A DNA stretch of 64,000 nt from NCBI GenBank assembly GCA_018798825.1, contig CP076354.1:1736001-1800000 (forward strand), written 5' to 3'. The notes below the pieces were generated by a model. The model saw only the letters and a list, made by a program, of their open reading frames with translations. It had not been told where the DNA came from and did no database searches. Made by a program: the position numbers and the translations under genes. Shown one piece after another: positions 16,961 through 26,573 of this stretch (the first letter of the stretch is position 1; each line of letters starts with the position of its first letter). Source of the DNA: Ochrobactrum sp. BTU1 (GTDB lineage Bacteria > Pseudomonadota > Alphaproteobacteria > Rhizobiales > Rhizobiaceae).

Positions 16961-17000
16961 AATTGGCAAAGTAATCCTGCCAAAGTAAAATTGGACACTG

Positions 17001-17975
17001 ATGCCTACAGTTGCCCCGCTCGACCTTGATGGTCATTGCCTCTACGCCCGTTTTATCAGCGGCGTTCCATTCTTTGCTCTGGCCGATGGTTCTATCCATC
17101 GGCTGGACAATGGCCACCAGACCAGCGCCGCTCATGACGGGCTTCTCAGCGCAACGCTAACCTTTGATGGAAAAGCGCTGGTAACGGGCGGTGAAGATGG
17201 CCGCGTTTGCCAGACTGCATCGGATGGTACAGTCACGGAACTCGCAAAAGTACCGCGCAAGTGGATGACCGCGGTTGCAAGTGGCCCCAACGGAACGGTC
17301 GGCTTTGCCTCTGGCCGCTCGGCATGGGTCCGCACATCCAACGGCAAGGTGCAGGAATTTGCACAGGAACGCAGCGTCGAAGGCATTGCGTTTGCGCCAA
17401 AGGGCCAGCGTCTGGCAATCGCGCGCTATAATGGCGCAACATTGATCTGGACTGGCACGGAAGCAAAGCCTGTCGAGCTTGAATGGAAAGGCGCGCATAT
17501 CGGTGCCACCTTCTCGCCAGATGGCCGCTTCCTGATTACATCCATGCAGGAAAATGCGCTGCATGGCTGGCGTCTGGAAGACAGCAAGCACATGCGCATG
17601 ACCGGCTATCCTGCCAAGGTCAAAGACTGGTCATGGAGCGTGAAAGCCAAGTGGCTTGCCACTTCAGGCGCACCGGCCGCTATTGTCTGGCCGTTTGCTG
17701 GCAAAGATGGCCCTATGGGTAAGGCACCGCTGGAGCTTGGTCTGCGCGGAGACAGCATGGTGACATCGGTTGCCTGCCACCCAATCGAAGACATTACCGC
17801 CATTGGCTATAATGACGGCATGATTCTTCTGGTGCGCTTCGAAGATCAAAAGGAAGTGCTGCTACGTCGTGGCGGCAAAGGCGCGATCACCAGCATGGGC
17901 TGGGATGGTCAGGGCACTCGTTTAGCCTTCGGGTCTGAAACGGGCGACTGTGGCGTTATTGATATGACGAGCTAA
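17001..17975 (+). CDS. WD40-repeat protein
   Basis: A 324-residue protein with repeated beta-propeller strands (VTGGEDGRVCQ, IAFAPKGQRLAIARYNGATLIW, ATFSPDGRFLITSMQENALHGW, IGYNDGMILLV, TRLAFGSETGDCGVID), which suggests a seven-bladed cytosolic propeller. No signal peptide or enzymatic motif is seen. It follows the zinc metallochaperone gene by 40 bp with no terminator, so it is probably co-transcribed. A scaffold role for a client of the GTPase is a reasonable guess but is not shown. Confidence 0.85.
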   Translation: MPTVAPLDLDGHCLYARFISGVPFFALADGSIHRLDNGHQTSAAHDGLLSATLTFDGKALVTGGEDGRVCQTASDGTVTELAKVPRKWMTAVASGPNGTVGFASGRSAWVRTSNGKVQEFAQERSVEGIAFAPKGQRLAIARYNGATLIWTGTEAKPVELEWKGAHIGATFSPDGRFLITSMQENALHGWRLEDSKHMRMTGYPAKVKDWSWSVKAKWLATSGAPAAIVWPFAGKDGPMGKAPLELGLRGDSMVTSVACHPIEDITAIGYNDGMILLVRFEDQKEVLLRRGGKGAITSMGWDGQGTRLAFGSETGDCGVIDMTS

Positions 17976-17981
17976 GTAGTT

Positions 17982-18028
17982 AGGGCAGTAGGGCATTATG
18001 TTTCGCTAATTTGAAAACATACTGCCCT
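17982..18028. terminator. Possible terminator between convergent genes
   Basis: A 9-bp stem (AGGGCAGTA / TACTGCCCT) with a long 29-nt loop lies in the 75-bp gap between the convergent WD40 and esterase genes. The absence of a T-run makes this weak. Confidence 0.4.
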
Positions 18029-18050
18029 ATTCGCCTACTGCCTTATTGCC

Positions 18051-18938
18051 TTACTTTGCCTTCATCGTAACCGTCGGACCACCATCCGGGCCAAGCGACG
18101 CAACCCACTGACTGATTGCGGAAGCGTCCTTTTCACCAAGCATATGATCAGCCTCGATCATACGGGCATCGACCTTTGCACCGCCAGAGCGCAGCAGGGC
18201 AGAAAGAGCCGGTGCGAAAGGCGAATAAAGCTTGTCTTCCTGACCTGTAATCGTCAGAACGCGCGCCTTGCCCAGATTGGCAACCGGCACGTTGTCCAGA
18301 ACAGGCATCGAGCGCATCAGCACCGCACGCTTCACCAGATCCGGATGCAGCATCATCGTTGCAGCGAGCAGATTTGCGCCATTGGAATAGCCAACGAAGG
18401 TTGCATGTGGGAGATCGAGATCCTTCTCATCAGCAAGACGCGAGAGGAAGGTCACGAATGCGTTGGCTTCAAGCTTCACGTCTTTCTGATCGAACTTGAC
18501 CGGCGTGATGCGCTTGTACCAGCGCGTGCCGCCATCCTGCATGACGCGGCCACGAACACCAAGCAGCGTTGCACGCGGCCAGATCTTGGATGCCATCGGC
18601 ACGAGGCTTGCTTCATTGCCGCCTGAACCATGCAACAGGACAATCAGTTCGTTGGAAGCGTTTTCAGGCTTATAGAAACGATAGATGAACTGCTTGCTGC
18701 GTGAAAAATTCTGTTCCGGCGTCGTCTCAGCATCCATTTTCTTTTCACGCATCGTTACGCCCTCTCCCAGCTTGGGAGCGACTGTTTCATCTTTCGTCGA
18801 TGTAGCCATGCTGTTCAGGGCCATGCCCTGCGCCTTGCTCACAACCTTTATAGGCGTGGGCTGTCCTTCCGCCAGAGCGGAACCAGTCATTGCTGCAAAC
18901 GCCATCATGATGGCGGCTGTAAACGTCTTCTTTACCAT
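18051..18938 (-). CDS. Exported alpha/beta hydrolase (carboxylesterase/phospholipase type)
   Basis: A 295-residue alpha/beta hydrolase with an N-terminal signal peptide ending near ALA-EG (about residue 24), so it is periplasmic or secreted. HGSGGNE forms the oxyanion region, the nucleophile elbow is GYSNG, and DHMLGEKD near the end supplies the His. The fold style is that of the short carboxylesterase (phospholipase/dienelactone hydrolase) group. I start at the ATG at 18938, because it begins the signal peptide (VKKTFTAAIMMAF); the open frame extends 30 codons further without homology. Confidence 0.85.
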   Translation of the reverse strand: MVKKTFTAAIMMAFAAMTGSALAEGQPTPIKVVSKAQGMALNSMATSTKDETVAPKLGEGVTMREKKMDAETTPEQNFSRSKQFIYRFYKPENASNELIVLLHGSGGNEASLVPMASKIWPRATLLGVRGRVMQDGGTRWYKRITPVKFDQKDVKLEANAFVTFLSRLADEKDLDLPHATFVGYSNGANLLAATMMLHPDLVKRAVLMRSMPVLDNVPVANLGKARVLTITGQEDKLYSPFAPALSALLRSGGAKVDARMIEADHMLGEKDASAISQWVASLGPDGGPTVTMKAK

Positions 18939-19225
18939 AAGCTCAACTTGCCACTGAGATGTTAATGAAGGTTTTAAAGCAGCTCCGCTCGGACCATCTT
19001 TTGTGTCCTCGCCGGCTCTGATTAGCATGTCCTTAACAACAGATATTTAGCGAGAATGTGACGAAAACACGGAAAATAACCGATTGTTACATTTGCGTGA
19101 CACTTCACGAGCCCATCAACAACGCGTGAACCATAATCGAGTGGCAAAAAATTCATGTTTTTGACGCGTTTAGGGGGACAATGGGGTATCATTACAAAAA
19201 TTGTACGAGGGAACGGATTTTTGAC

Positions 19226-20185
19226 ATGAGTAGCTTCAAGCAAGGCCGTTTTTCGTCTGCCCGCCTTAATTCAAGCGACGTGACGCCGAAAAATCTTTAT
19301 TTGCGTCGCCGCGAATTTCTGATCGGCGCGGGCGCACTGGCCGCGACCGGCATTGCATCGGCGGGATTTGCCGATCCGCTCACGGCCAAAGCCTCGGCCT
19401 ATAAAGTCGATGAAAAGCTGACGCCGAAAGAATCTGTCACGACCTATAACAACTTCTATGAGTTTGGCACGGACAAGAGCGACCCTTCTGCGAATTCCGG
19501 TGATTTCAAACCATTGCCATGGCGGCTGAAAGTCGACGGGTTGGTCAAGCAGCCCAAGGAATTCGACATTCAGGACCTGATGGCCAAGATGCCGCTTGAA
19601 GAACGCATCTACCGGATGCGCTGCGTTGAAGCCTGGTCAATGGTCATTCCATGGATCGGCTTTCCGCTGGCAAGCCTGCTGTCTCAGGTCGAACCACTTG
19701 GCTCGGCCAAATACATCGCCTTCACGGGCGTCGTGCGCCCTGAAGAGATGCCGGGTCAGAAAGGGCTGTTTCAGGTGCTCGACTGGCCTTATGTCGAGGG
19801 CTTGCGTCTGGACGAAGCCATGCACCCGCTGACCATCCTTTCCGTTGGCCTTTATGGTGAAACGCTTCCCAACGCCAATGGCGCGCCCGTCCGGCTCGTT
19901 GTGCCGTGGAAATATGGTTTCAAGGGTATCAAATCGATCACCAAAATCAGCTTCGTGGAAAAGCAGCCGCCGACATCGTGGCAGCAGCAGGCCGCCAATG
20001 AATATGGCTTTTATGCCAATGTGAACCCGGACGTCGATCATCCCCGCTGGTCACAGGCAACCGAGCGGCGTATCGGCGAAGGCAGCTTCTTTGGCTCCAG
20101 CCGTCGTCCTACCTTGCCGTTCAATGGCTATGCCGAAGAAGTCGCATCGCTTTATGCAGGCATGGACCTGGGGGCAAATTACTGA
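19226..20185 (+). CDS. msrP: Protein-methionine-sulfoxide reductase catalytic subunit
   Basis: Periplasmic molybdopterin enzyme (YedY/MsrP) that repairs oxidised methionines in envelope proteins. The twin-arginine signal [10 protein letters not shown] (about 27-36) sends the folded protein out by the Tat route. The Mo-ligand cysteine is Cys133 in [11 protein letters not shown]. Length, 319 residues, is usual. The start at 19226 keeps the Tat signal and drops 15 extra codons. It is followed after one base by msrQ, its membrane partner. Confidence 0.96.
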   Translation: MSSFKQGRFSSARLNSSDVTPKNLYLRRREFLIGAGALAATGIASAGFADPLTAKASAYKVDEKLTPKESVTTYNNFYEFGTDKSDPSANSGDFKPLPWRLKVDGLVKQPKEFDIQDLMAKMPLEERIYRMRCVEAWSMVIPWIGFPLASLLSQVEPLGSAKYIAFTGVVRPEEMPGQKGLFQVLDWPYVEGLRLDEAMHPLTILSVGLYGETLPNANGAPVRLVVPWKYGFKGIKSITKISFVEKQPPTSWQQQAANEYGFYANVNPDVDHPRWSQATERRIGEGSFFGSSRRPTLPFNGYAEEVASLYAGMDLGANY

Positions 20186-20186
20186 C

Positions 20187-20864
20187 ATGGCCGTCGCAGC
20201 CACGATCCAAGCCAAAAAGCCCAACCGTCAGGCCCGGTTCAAACCAGGCTGGTGGAAGGTATGGGCGCTTTATGCGGTCGGCTTCATTCCCGCCCTATGG
20301 GCGTTTTATCTCGGCGCAACCGACCAGCTCGGCGCAGACCCTGTTAAAAGCTTTGAGCATATGCTCGGCCTCTGGGCACTGCGCCTTCTCATTCTGACCC
20401 TGCTGGTGACACCCATCCGTGACCTGACGGGCATCAGCCTGCTGCGCTATCGCCGCGCACTTGGCCTGCTCGCCTTCTATTATGTGCTGATGCATTTCGC
20501 GGTCTATATGGTGCTGGATCAGGCGCTCAATCTGTCTGCGGTGATAGCCGATATTGTCAAAAGACCGTTCATCACCATCGGGATGATCAGCCTCGCCCTT
20601 CTGGTGCCGCTCGCCATCACTTCGAACAACTGGTCAATCCGCAAACTGGGGCGGCGCTGGACCACGCTGCATAAGCTCGTCTATGTGGCCATTGCAGGTG
20701 GAGCGATCCATTTCCTGATGTCGGTCAAAAGCTGGCCAGCAGAACCCGTCATCTATGCTCTGATCGTAGCGGCGCTGCTGCTCTGGCGGGTAGTGCGTCC
20801 GCTCTTCAAAGGACGCAGACAGATAAAACCCCAGCGGGAAGCTGCTGTAACGCTAAAGAAATAA
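20187..20864 (+). CDS. msrQ: Heme-binding membrane subunit of MsrPQ
   Basis: A 225-residue b-type cytochrome (YedZ/MsrQ, ferric-reductase-like family) that passes electrons from the quinone pool or flavin reductase to MsrP. Six hydrophobic segments are visible, with heme-ligand type histidines in LMHFAVYMV, TLHKLVYVA and GGAIHFLM. The ATG lies one base after the msrP stop, so the pair is translationally coupled. Confidence 0.95.
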   Translation: MAVAATIQAKKPNRQARFKPGWWKVWALYAVGFIPALWAFYLGATDQLGADPVKSFEHMLGLWALRLLILTLLVTPIRDLTGISLLRYRRALGLLAFYYVLMHFAVYMVLDQALNLSAVIADIVKRPFITIGMISLALLVPLAITSNNWSIRKLGRRWTTLHKLVYVAIAGGAIHFLMSVKSWPAEPVIYALIVAALLLWRVVRPLFKGRRQIKPQREAAVTLKK

Positions 20865-21001
20865 GGTATAATATCCTTGTTTTTATAAAGTCTAATCTAC
20901 GAGATAAAACGCCTTTCCGGCAGGATAGGCCATGACATTCCAATGCAAATCATGTCAGTATCGCCACAACTTCGGTAAATGAAGCGTCAGGCGAATACGG
21001 G

Positions 21002-22003
21002 ATGTCCATGTCTTCTATCTTGAAATCAAAGCCCGTCCGCTTTCTAGGCAAGTTCGTCTTCGTATTATTCGTAATCATCTTTGCAATCTGGTCCAGCTTT
21101 GCCATGTGGTTCCAGTTGCCTTTCGGCAATGCTGTGCGCGGCTCGATCATCGCCGTCTGGCTGGCAATCGCGCTGTGGGTCATCGCAGGCGAGCGAAACT
21201 TCTATTGCATGCGCAAGCGACTGTTCTTCTGCCTGCTGGCACTGTTGATGCTCGGCTGGTGGGCCACGATACGCCCATCGCTCGACCGCATCTGGGCACC
21301 AGACGTCGCGCGAACCGTCACCGGCAAGATTGATGGCGATAATGTTACGCTTTTCAATGTTCGCGATTTCGACTGGCGAACACCAAATGATTTCACACCC
21401 AACTGGAAAGAAGCCACCTACGATCTGAGCAAGATAAACTCTGTCGATGTTTACCTCTCCTATTGGGCTGGCCCGGCCATTGCGCATACGCTGCTGTCGT
21501 TCGGGTTTGAAGACGGCAGACACGTCGTCTTTTCTGGAGAAATCCGCAGGGAGCATCACGAGGTCTTTTCATCCATAGGTGGATTTTTTCGCGAGTTTGA
21601 ACTGGCGATGATCGCGGCGGAAGAAAGCGACATCATCTATCTGCGGACCAATGTGCGCAAAGAAAATGTCTTTCGCTATCGGGTGGACCTGCCCCCGGCA
21701 GGCGCAAGAGAGCTTTTCCTTTCTTATGTCGAGCTTGGCAATGAGCTGGCAGCCACACCAAAATTCTACAACACACTGACTGCCAATTGTACGACGATCA
21801 TTTTCACAATGGCGCGTGTGCTCGATCCGACATTCCCATTTGATTATCGGATCCTGCTTTCAGGCTATCTGCCGGGATATCTCTACGATCATGGCTGGCT
21901 CGAAAATAACGGCACTCTGGAGCAGATAGAGAAACGTGCATCCATCGACGCCAAGGCGCAGGCTGGCGGACGTGAAGGCTATTCCGAACGCATACGCCAA
22001 TAA
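21002..22003 (+). CDS. DUF4105 (Lnb-type) membrane protein
   Basis: A 333-residue protein with three hydrophobic segments in the first 100 residues, then a periplasmic DUF4105 domain. The domain is now known from the lipoprotein intramolecular acyltransferase Lnb. A possible catalytic pair is seen in AHTLLSFGF (His) and TLTANCTTII (Cys), as in this papain-like fold. Alphaproteobacteria normally acylate lipoproteins with Lnt, so the real task of this protein is uncertain. It is monocistronic and ends at a strong terminator. Confidence 0.8.
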   Translation: MSMSSILKSKPVRFLGKFVFVLFVIIFAIWSSFAMWFQLPFGNAVRGSIIAVWLAIALWVIAGERNFYCMRKRLFFCLLALLMLGWWATIRPSLDRIWAPDVARTVTGKIDGDNVTLFNVRDFDWRTPNDFTPNWKEATYDLSKINSVDVYLSYWAGPAIAHTLLSFGFEDGRHVVFSGEIRREHHEVFSSIGGFFREFELAMIAAEESDIIYLRTNVRKENVFRYRVDLPPAGARELFLSYVELGNELAATPKFYNTLTANCTTIIFTMARVLDPTFPFDYRILLSGYLPGYLYDHGWLENNGTLEQIEKRASIDAKAQAGGREGYSERIRQ

Positions 22004-22006
22004 AAG

Positions 22007-22030
22007 AAAACCCCGCTTGAGCGGGGTTTT
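22007..22030. terminator. Bidirectional Rho-independent terminator
   Basis: Ten-bp stem AAAACCCCGC / GCGGGGTTTT with a TTGA loop, between the convergent DUF4105 and RidA genes, with T/A runs on both sides. Confidence 0.92.
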
Positions 22031-22050
22031 CAATCAGCAACTGCAATGAA

Positions 22051-22395
22051 TTAGATTGCAGCGGTGATGATGATTTCGACCTTGTAATCAGGCGTTGCAA
22101 GCGCTGCTTCACCGGTCGCGCGGGCAGGCGTCTTGGCCTTATCGACCCAGCTGTCCCAGACTGCGTTCATTTCAGCGAAGTCCTTCATGTCTGCAAGCCA
22201 GATGATCGCCTGGAGGATTTTGGACTTGTCGGAACCAGCAGCTGCCAACAGACGATCGACTTCAGCCAGAACGGCCTTGGTCTGATCGGTCACGCTCGCG
22301 CCTGGCTCGCCAACCTGGCCGGCGAGATAAACTGTATTGCCGTGAACGACGGCCTGGCTCATGCGTGGTCCGACTTCGATACGACGGATGCTCAT
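22051..22395 (-). CDS. RidA-family (YjgF/YER057c) protein
   Basis: A 114-residue RidA-family protein. The family hydrolyses reactive enamine/imine intermediates or acts in related amine metabolism. Family landmarks are VYLAGQVGEPGASVTDQT, IIWLADMKDFAEMNAVWD and the end EAALATPDYKVEIIITAAI. The sequence PARATGEAALA replaces the PARxxVxV of true RidA deaminases but keeps the arginine. It stands alone. Confidence 0.93.
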   Translation of the reverse strand: MSIRRIEVGPRMSQAVVHGNTVYLAGQVGEPGASVTDQTKAVLAEVDRLLAAAGSDKSKILQAIIWLADMKDFAEMNAVWDSWVDKAKTPARATGEAALATPDYKVEIIITAAI

Positions 22396-22575
22396 GGTGA
22401 ACTCCTCTCATGACTACTGCGGAAACGGGCCCGCATTTAAAAATGTTGCGCATCCTTATTAAAGCCCCTGCCCGCTTTGGCAATGGCTGTTTGAAGCCTC
22501 ATCCGGACAATTCAAATAAAAACGCACTCCAGGCCGCCCGCTATGCTACGACAGCGACAAGAGGAGAGAAACAAT

Positions 22576-22974
22576 ATGCCTGCAGAAACTGACGATGCAA
22601 AAACACCTTCGCAGCTGATCGATGGCAGGATCAGGGAACTTGCAGATTGGAGAGGCAAAACGCTTTCTCATGTCCGCGACATTATCCTGAAGGCCGACCC
22701 GGAGATTATCGAAGAATGGAAATGGCGCGGTGTGCCGGTGTGGTCCTGCTCGGGGATCATATGCACCGGCGAGACCTATAAGAGCGTTGTGAAACTCACT
22801 TTCGCTAAAGGTGCGTCGCTGGACGATCCTTCCAGCCTTTTCAATTCAAGCCTTGAAGGCAACGTGCGTCGCGCGATTGATGTCCGTGAAAACGAAGAAA
22901 TAGATGCCAAAGCTCTGACGACGCTGATCCATGCTGCAATCGCGCTCAATAAGCTCAAACCACCGCGTCGCTGA
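22576..22974 (+). CDS. DUF1801 (YdhG-like) domain protein
   Basis: A 132-residue protein of the DUF1801/YdhG family: EEWKWRGVPVWSCSGIICTGETYKSVVKLTF followed by a DGxxLDDP-like ASLDDPSSLFNSSLEGN segment. The biochemical role is unknown. The fold is related to the iron chaperone Fra (YdhG) of Bacillus. The start at 22576 follows GAGGAGAG, 11 codons inside the open frame. Confidence 0.82.
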   Translation: MPAETDDAKTPSQLIDGRIRELADWRGKTLSHVRDIILKADPEIIEEWKWRGVPVWSCSGIICTGETYKSVVKLTFAKGASLDDPSSLFNSSLEGNVRRAIDVRENEEIDAKALTTLIHAAIALNKLKPPRR

Positions 22975-23107
22975 TCGTGTAGAATATTTGCGGGGCAATT
23001 GACTCCTGACGGCCCTTTCCCTATAAGCCGCAGCACGTTCGCCCATAGGGTTAATGGATGGCTTGTGCTATCCTGCTTTTTGGGAAAAGAACCAGCTCCT
23101 GTTCAAT

Positions 23108-23157
23108 AGAGCATGATACCGAAAAGTGAAAACCGGTTTTCGGCAAAATCATACTCG
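23108..23157. repeat. AGCGCATCCC-family repeat, first hairpin only
   Basis: Nested arms: GAGCATGAT pairs with ATCATACTC (one mismatch), and CCGAAAA pairs with TTTTCGG around GTGAAAACCG. It lies 48 bp before rpmH, so it may be in the 5' leader of the rpmH-rnpA transcript. Confidence 0.7.
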
Positions 23158-23204
23158 ATGAAAAGACAGAACCAAGAAGGGCCGCACACCGCGGTATTAA
23201 ATAA

Positions 23205-23339
23205 ATGAAGCGCACTTTCCAGCCATCCAATCTCGTCCGCAAGCGTCGTCACGGTTTCCGTGCACGCATGGCTACTGCCGGCGGTCGTAAGGTTCTCGCC
23301 GCTCGCCGCGCACGCGGCCGCAAGCGGCTTTCCGCTTAA
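23205..23339 (+). CDS. rpmH: 50S ribosomal protein L34
   Basis: A 44-residue, very basic ribosomal protein beginning [20 protein letters not shown] and ending GRKRLSA, the full usual L34. It sits on the large subunit surface near the exit region. Its place immediately before rnpA is conserved in nearly all bacteria. Confidence 0.98.
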   Translation: MKRTFQPSNLVRKRRHGFRARMATAGGRKVLAARRARGRKRLSA

Positions 23340-23373
23340 TCTTTCCCGCGCGACCAGCGCGGTGATTAAAGAT

Positions 23374-23799
23374 ATGAAAAAGCAGAAACAAATACTCCGC
23401 CTTCGCAAGAGAGCGGAGTTTTTGTCTGTTAGGAATGGTGAAAAACGGCGTGGTCCCCTATTTCTTCTTGAAGTCCGGAAACGGACGGATGAAGAATCCG
23501 AAGCTGCCAAAATCGGCGAAAAACCCCGCGCAGGCTTCACCGTCACCAAGAAAAACGGCAATGCGGTGGTTCGAAACCGCATACGTCGCAGACTGAGAGA
23601 AGCGGTTCGTTGTCACGTAGGGAGTGACATGGCGCCTTCGACCGACTATGTGATCGTAGCGCGCGAGCAAGCACTCACTGCGCCCTTCTCGAAACTGACC
23701 GGGGAACTTTCCCGCCGCATCACGGCACCGGAGGGACGGCGGGACGAGAAGAAACGCCGAACGGAAAGACCGGAATCAGGACCCGTCAATGGAAAATAA
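23374..23799 (+). CDS. rnpA: Ribonuclease P protein component
   Basis: A 141-residue protein subunit of RNase P, which with the rnpB RNA removes tRNA 5' leaders. The RNP motif is [19 protein letters not shown], after FTVTKKN. I start at the ATG at 23374 ([15 protein letters not shown]), because this lines up with the family and the longer frame runs back through rpmH. The C-terminus is long and charged ([17 protein letters not shown]). Its end overlaps the yidC start by 11 bp. Confidence 0.96.
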   Translation: MKKQKQILRLRKRAEFLSVRNGEKRRGPLFLLEVRKRTDEESEAAKIGEKPRAGFTVTKKNGNAVVRNRIRRRLREAVRCHVGSDMAPSTDYVIVAREQALTAPFSKLTGELSRRITAPEGRRDEKKRRTERPESGPVNGK

Positions 23800-25609
23800 T
23801 CGTAATTTCTTCATCACCATTGCCCTGTCCATCCTCGTATTAACGCTGTGGCAAGTATTCTATCTGGGACCGAAAACGGAAGCCCAGCGGGAGCAGACAC
23901 GCATTGAGGAGCAGCAGCGCCAGACCCAGCAGGCAGCCCAGGGCGGCTCGCAGGGTGATACTCCACAAATGTCCGGCACCGCCGGCGCAATTCCAGGCCA
24001 CAGCGATGGCACAGCCGCAGGCGGCACGCTGACCCGTGAAGCCGCAGCCGCACAGTCGCAGCGCATCGATATCGACACAGCTTCGCTGCGTGGTTCGATC
24101 AATCTGACCGGCGCGCGCCTCGATGATCTCTATCTCAAGAAGTATCACGAGACTGTAGACGACAAGTCGCCTGAAATCGAACTACTCGCACCATCGGCTC
24201 TCAAGCAGGGTTATTTCGTTGAACTCGGTTTCACCGGCAACGACGCAACCGGCGAAGTTCCTGGTCCAAACACTGTCTGGACCGTTGAAGGCAACAACAA
24301 GCTGACGGCATCGACGCCTGTTACTCTGACATTCACCAACGACAAGAACATCACATTCAAGCGCGTCATCTCGGTTGATGATGCCTACATGTTCGAAGTC
24401 GACGATACGGTCACCAACAACACCGGCGCACCGATCTCGCTTGCTTCTTATGGCCGCGTAACGCGTTTCAACCAGCCTGAACATGCAAGCGCTACCTATG
24501 TTCTCCATGAAGGCCTTATCGGTGTCATGGGTCAGGACGGCCTTCAGGAAATCAAGTATTCCAAGGTTGAAGACGACAAGGACATTTCGTTCAAGGACGT
24601 GACTGGCGGCTGGGTCGGCATCACCGACAAGTATTGGGCGGCAACGCTCGTACCGCCGCAGAACGAAAAGTTCACCGCACGTTTCTCGCACTTCACCAAT
24701 GACCGTCCGCGCTACCAGTCGGATTTCCTCAGTGCGCCGATCACGGTTGCAGCTGGCGAAGCCAGCACCATCAAGAACCACGTTTTTGCTGGTGCCAAGG
24801 TTGTCTCGGACATCAAGAACTACGAAGAAAAGCTCGGCATCAAGCAGTTTGAACTGCTGATTGACTGGGGCTGGTTCTACTTCATCACCAAGCCGATGTT
24901 CTACCTCATCGACTGGATCTACAAGTTCTCCGGCAATTTCGGCATCGCCATTCTGGTTGTCACCGTTCTGCTGAAGGGCCTGTTCTTCCCGCTCGCCAAC
25001 AAGTCGTACAAGTCGATGGCTCGTATGAAGCTGGTGCAGCCGAAGATGACGGAAATCCGCGAGAAATATGCGGATGACAAGATGAAGCAGCAGCAGGAAA
25101 TGATGCAGCTCTACAAGCAGGAAAAAATCAATCCGCTTGCAGGTTGCTGGCCAGTGCTGGTCCAGATTCCGGTGTTCTTCGCACTCTATAAGGTTCTCTA
25201 CGTCACCATTGAAATGCGCCATGCGCCGTTCTTTGGCTGGATTCAGGATCTTGCAGCACCCGATCCAACATCGATCTTCAACCTGTTCGGCCTTCTGCCA
25301 TTTGCGGTTCCGGCGTTCCTGATGATCGGCGTCTGGCCAATCATCATGGGCATCACCATGTTCCTGCAGATGCGCATGAACCCAACGCCTCCAGATCCAA
25401 CGCAGGCGATGATCTTCACCTGGATGCCGATCATCTTCACCTTCATGCTGGCATCGTTCCCAGCAGGCCTCGTGATCTATTGGGCATGGAACAACACGCT
25501 TTCGATTACCCAGCAGGGCATCATCATGAAGCGTCAGGGTGTTAAAATCGAACTTTTTGACAACCTGAAAGACCTCTTCAAGCGAAAGCCGAAAGAGGCC
25601 AAGAAGTAA
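23789..25609 (+). CDS. yidC: Membrane protein insertase
   Basis: A 606-residue YidC/Oxa1 insertase that places membrane proteins alone or with SecYEG. N-terminal helix at 6-25, a Gln/Ala-rich linker, then the long periplasmic P1 domain to about 360, followed by the conserved five-helix core with the hydrophilic-groove region. [22 protein letters not shown] is the cytosolic hairpin, and [13 protein letters not shown] marks TM3. It overlaps rnpA, as is common. Confidence 0.97.
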   Translation: MENNRNFFITIALSILVLTLWQVFYLGPKTEAQREQTRIEEQQRQTQQAAQGGSQGDTPQMSGTAGAIPGHSDGTAAGGTLTREAAAAQSQRIDIDTASLRGSINLTGARLDDLYLKKYHETVDDKSPEIELLAPSALKQGYFVELGFTGNDATGEVPGPNTVWTVEGNNKLTASTPVTLTFTNDKNITFKRVISVDDAYMFEVDDTVTNNTGAPISLASYGRVTRFNQPEHASATYVLHEGLIGVMGQDGLQEIKYSKVEDDKDISFKDVTGGWVGITDKYWAATLVPPQNEKFTARFSHFTNDRPRYQSDFLSAPITVAAGEASTIKNHVFAGAKVVSDIKNYEEKLGIKQFELLIDWGWFYFITKPMFYLIDWIYKFSGNFGIAILVVTVLLKGLFFPLANKSYKSMARMKLVQPKMTEIREKYADDKMKQQQEMMQLYKQEKINPLAGCWPVLVQIPVFFALYKVLYVTIEMRHAPFFGWIQDLAAPDPTSIFNLFGLLPFAVPAFLMIGVWPIIMGITMFLQMRMNPTPPDPTQAMIFTWMPIIFTFMLASFPAGLVIYWAWNNTLSITQQGIIMKRQGVKIELFDNLKDLFKRKPKEAKK

Positions 25610-25615
25610 AAAGAC

Positions 25616-25645
25616 AAAAAGCCCCGCATCTGCGGGGCTTTTTTT
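25616..25645 (+). terminator. Terminator 3' of yidC
   Basis: Seven-bp GC stem (GCCCCGC / GCGGGGC) flanked by AAAAA and TTTTTTT, ending the rpmH-rnpA-yidC unit before engB. Confidence 0.92.
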
Positions 25646-25731
25646 GTGCTCGTTGATCCAGAGCGGTTGACAATGCGGCGCGTAACCGTGATGCGTGTCT
25701 TTTACGGAATATACGGATCAGGAAGACCACA

Positions 25732-26454
25732 TTGAGCGATCAGGACAAAAAGCAGGCAGCCATCAATGCCGCTCAGGCAGCAGCAGATGCGACCCGTGCA
25801 GCCCATGCGGCTTTGGTCGAAGAAGGGCGCCTGCTCTTCAAGAAGTCGTGGATCTTCATCCGTGGCGTGCCTTCGATGAAGTTTCTGCCATTGGAAGGCC
25901 CGGTTGAAATTGCTTTTGCCGGACGTTCAAATGTCGGCAAATCTTCGCTCATCAATGCGCTTGTCGGCAAAAAGGGTCTTGCCCGTACTTCCAACACACC
26001 GGGCCGGACGCAGGAACTCAACTATTTCGTTCCCGATGGCTATTCCGGCGAGAATGGCGACCTTCCGCCATTGGCACTCGTCGACATGCCGGGCTATGGC
26101 TTTGCAGAAGCACCCAAAGCCCATGTCGATGCGTGGACACGTCTCGTGTTCGATTACCTGCGCGGCCGCACCACGCTGAAGCGCGTCTATCTGCTGATCG
26201 ACTCACGCCATGGCATCAAGAAGAACGATGCTGAAGTGCTTGACCTGCTCGACAAGGCGGCAGTTTCTTATCAGATCGTGCTGACCAAGATCGACAAGAT
26301 CAAGGCCGCTGGCATTCCACGTCTGATAGAAGAAACCCACGCGCTCACCAAAAAGCGCGCCGCCTGTTTCCCGGGCATCATCACGACGTCGTCAGAAAAA
26401 GGCCTCGGCCTTGATGAACTGCGCGCTGCGATCGCGCTTGTTGCCAAGGAATAG
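25732..26454 (+). CDS. engB: Ribosome biogenesis GTP-binding protein EngB/YihA/YsxC
   Basis: A 240-residue GTPase for 50S subunit maturation. Motifs are GRSNVGKSS (G1), TPGRTQ (G2), DMPGYG (G3), TKID (G4) and SS-E (G5). The start is a TTG with GGAAG upstream. The first 30 residues are an Ala-rich extension not found in the shorter E. coli-type proteins. It follows yidC after a terminator, so it has its own promoter. Confidence 0.95.
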   Translation: MSDQDKKQAAINAAQAAADATRAAHAALVEEGRLLFKKSWIFIRGVPSMKFLPLEGPVEIAFAGRSNVGKSSLINALVGKKGLARTSNTPGRTQELNYFVPDGYSGENGDLPPLALVDMPGYGFAEAPKAHVDAWTRLVFDYLRGRTTLKRVYLLIDSRHGIKKNDAEVLDLLDKAAVSYQIVLTKIDKIKAAGIPRLIEETHALTKKRAACFPGIITTSSEKGLGLDELRAAIALVAKE

Positions 26455-26457
26455 GCA

Positions 26458-26558
26458 GTCCGTTGCTGAAAAGTGGGAACCGGTTTTCCGATCCCGACAC
26501 GCGTAAAACAACAAAATAGAGCGAGCGTGGCGTGTATGGTTAAGCACGACACGCTCCA
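26458..26558. repeat. AGCGCATCCC-family repeat, diverged copy
   Basis: The centre GAAAAGTGGGAACCGGTTTTCCG and the second hairpin TAGAGCG...ACACGCTCC follow the family plan, with changed arms. The copy at 48253 shares this GGGAACCGGTTTTCCGAT variant, so the two form a subfamily. It separates convergent engB and the histidine phosphatase gene. Confidence 0.75.
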
Positions 26559-26573
26559 GGAAAAGACATCCGT

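Noticed and set aside
15806..16969. 387-codon antisense frame opposite the His-rich GTPase gene
   Set aside because: It exists because His codons (CAT/CAC) read as ATG/GTG on the other strand; the product is Met/Val low-complexity with no family and no ribosome site, while the plus frame has all GTPase motifs.
23205..23799. Replication origin beside rpmH-rnpA
   Set aside because: dnaA is not adjacent and no cluster of DnaA boxes is visible; in alphaproteobacteria this locus is usually not oriC.
24182..25222. 346-codon frame opposite yidC
   Set aside because: Shadow of a strongly biased coding region; no motifs and no start context.
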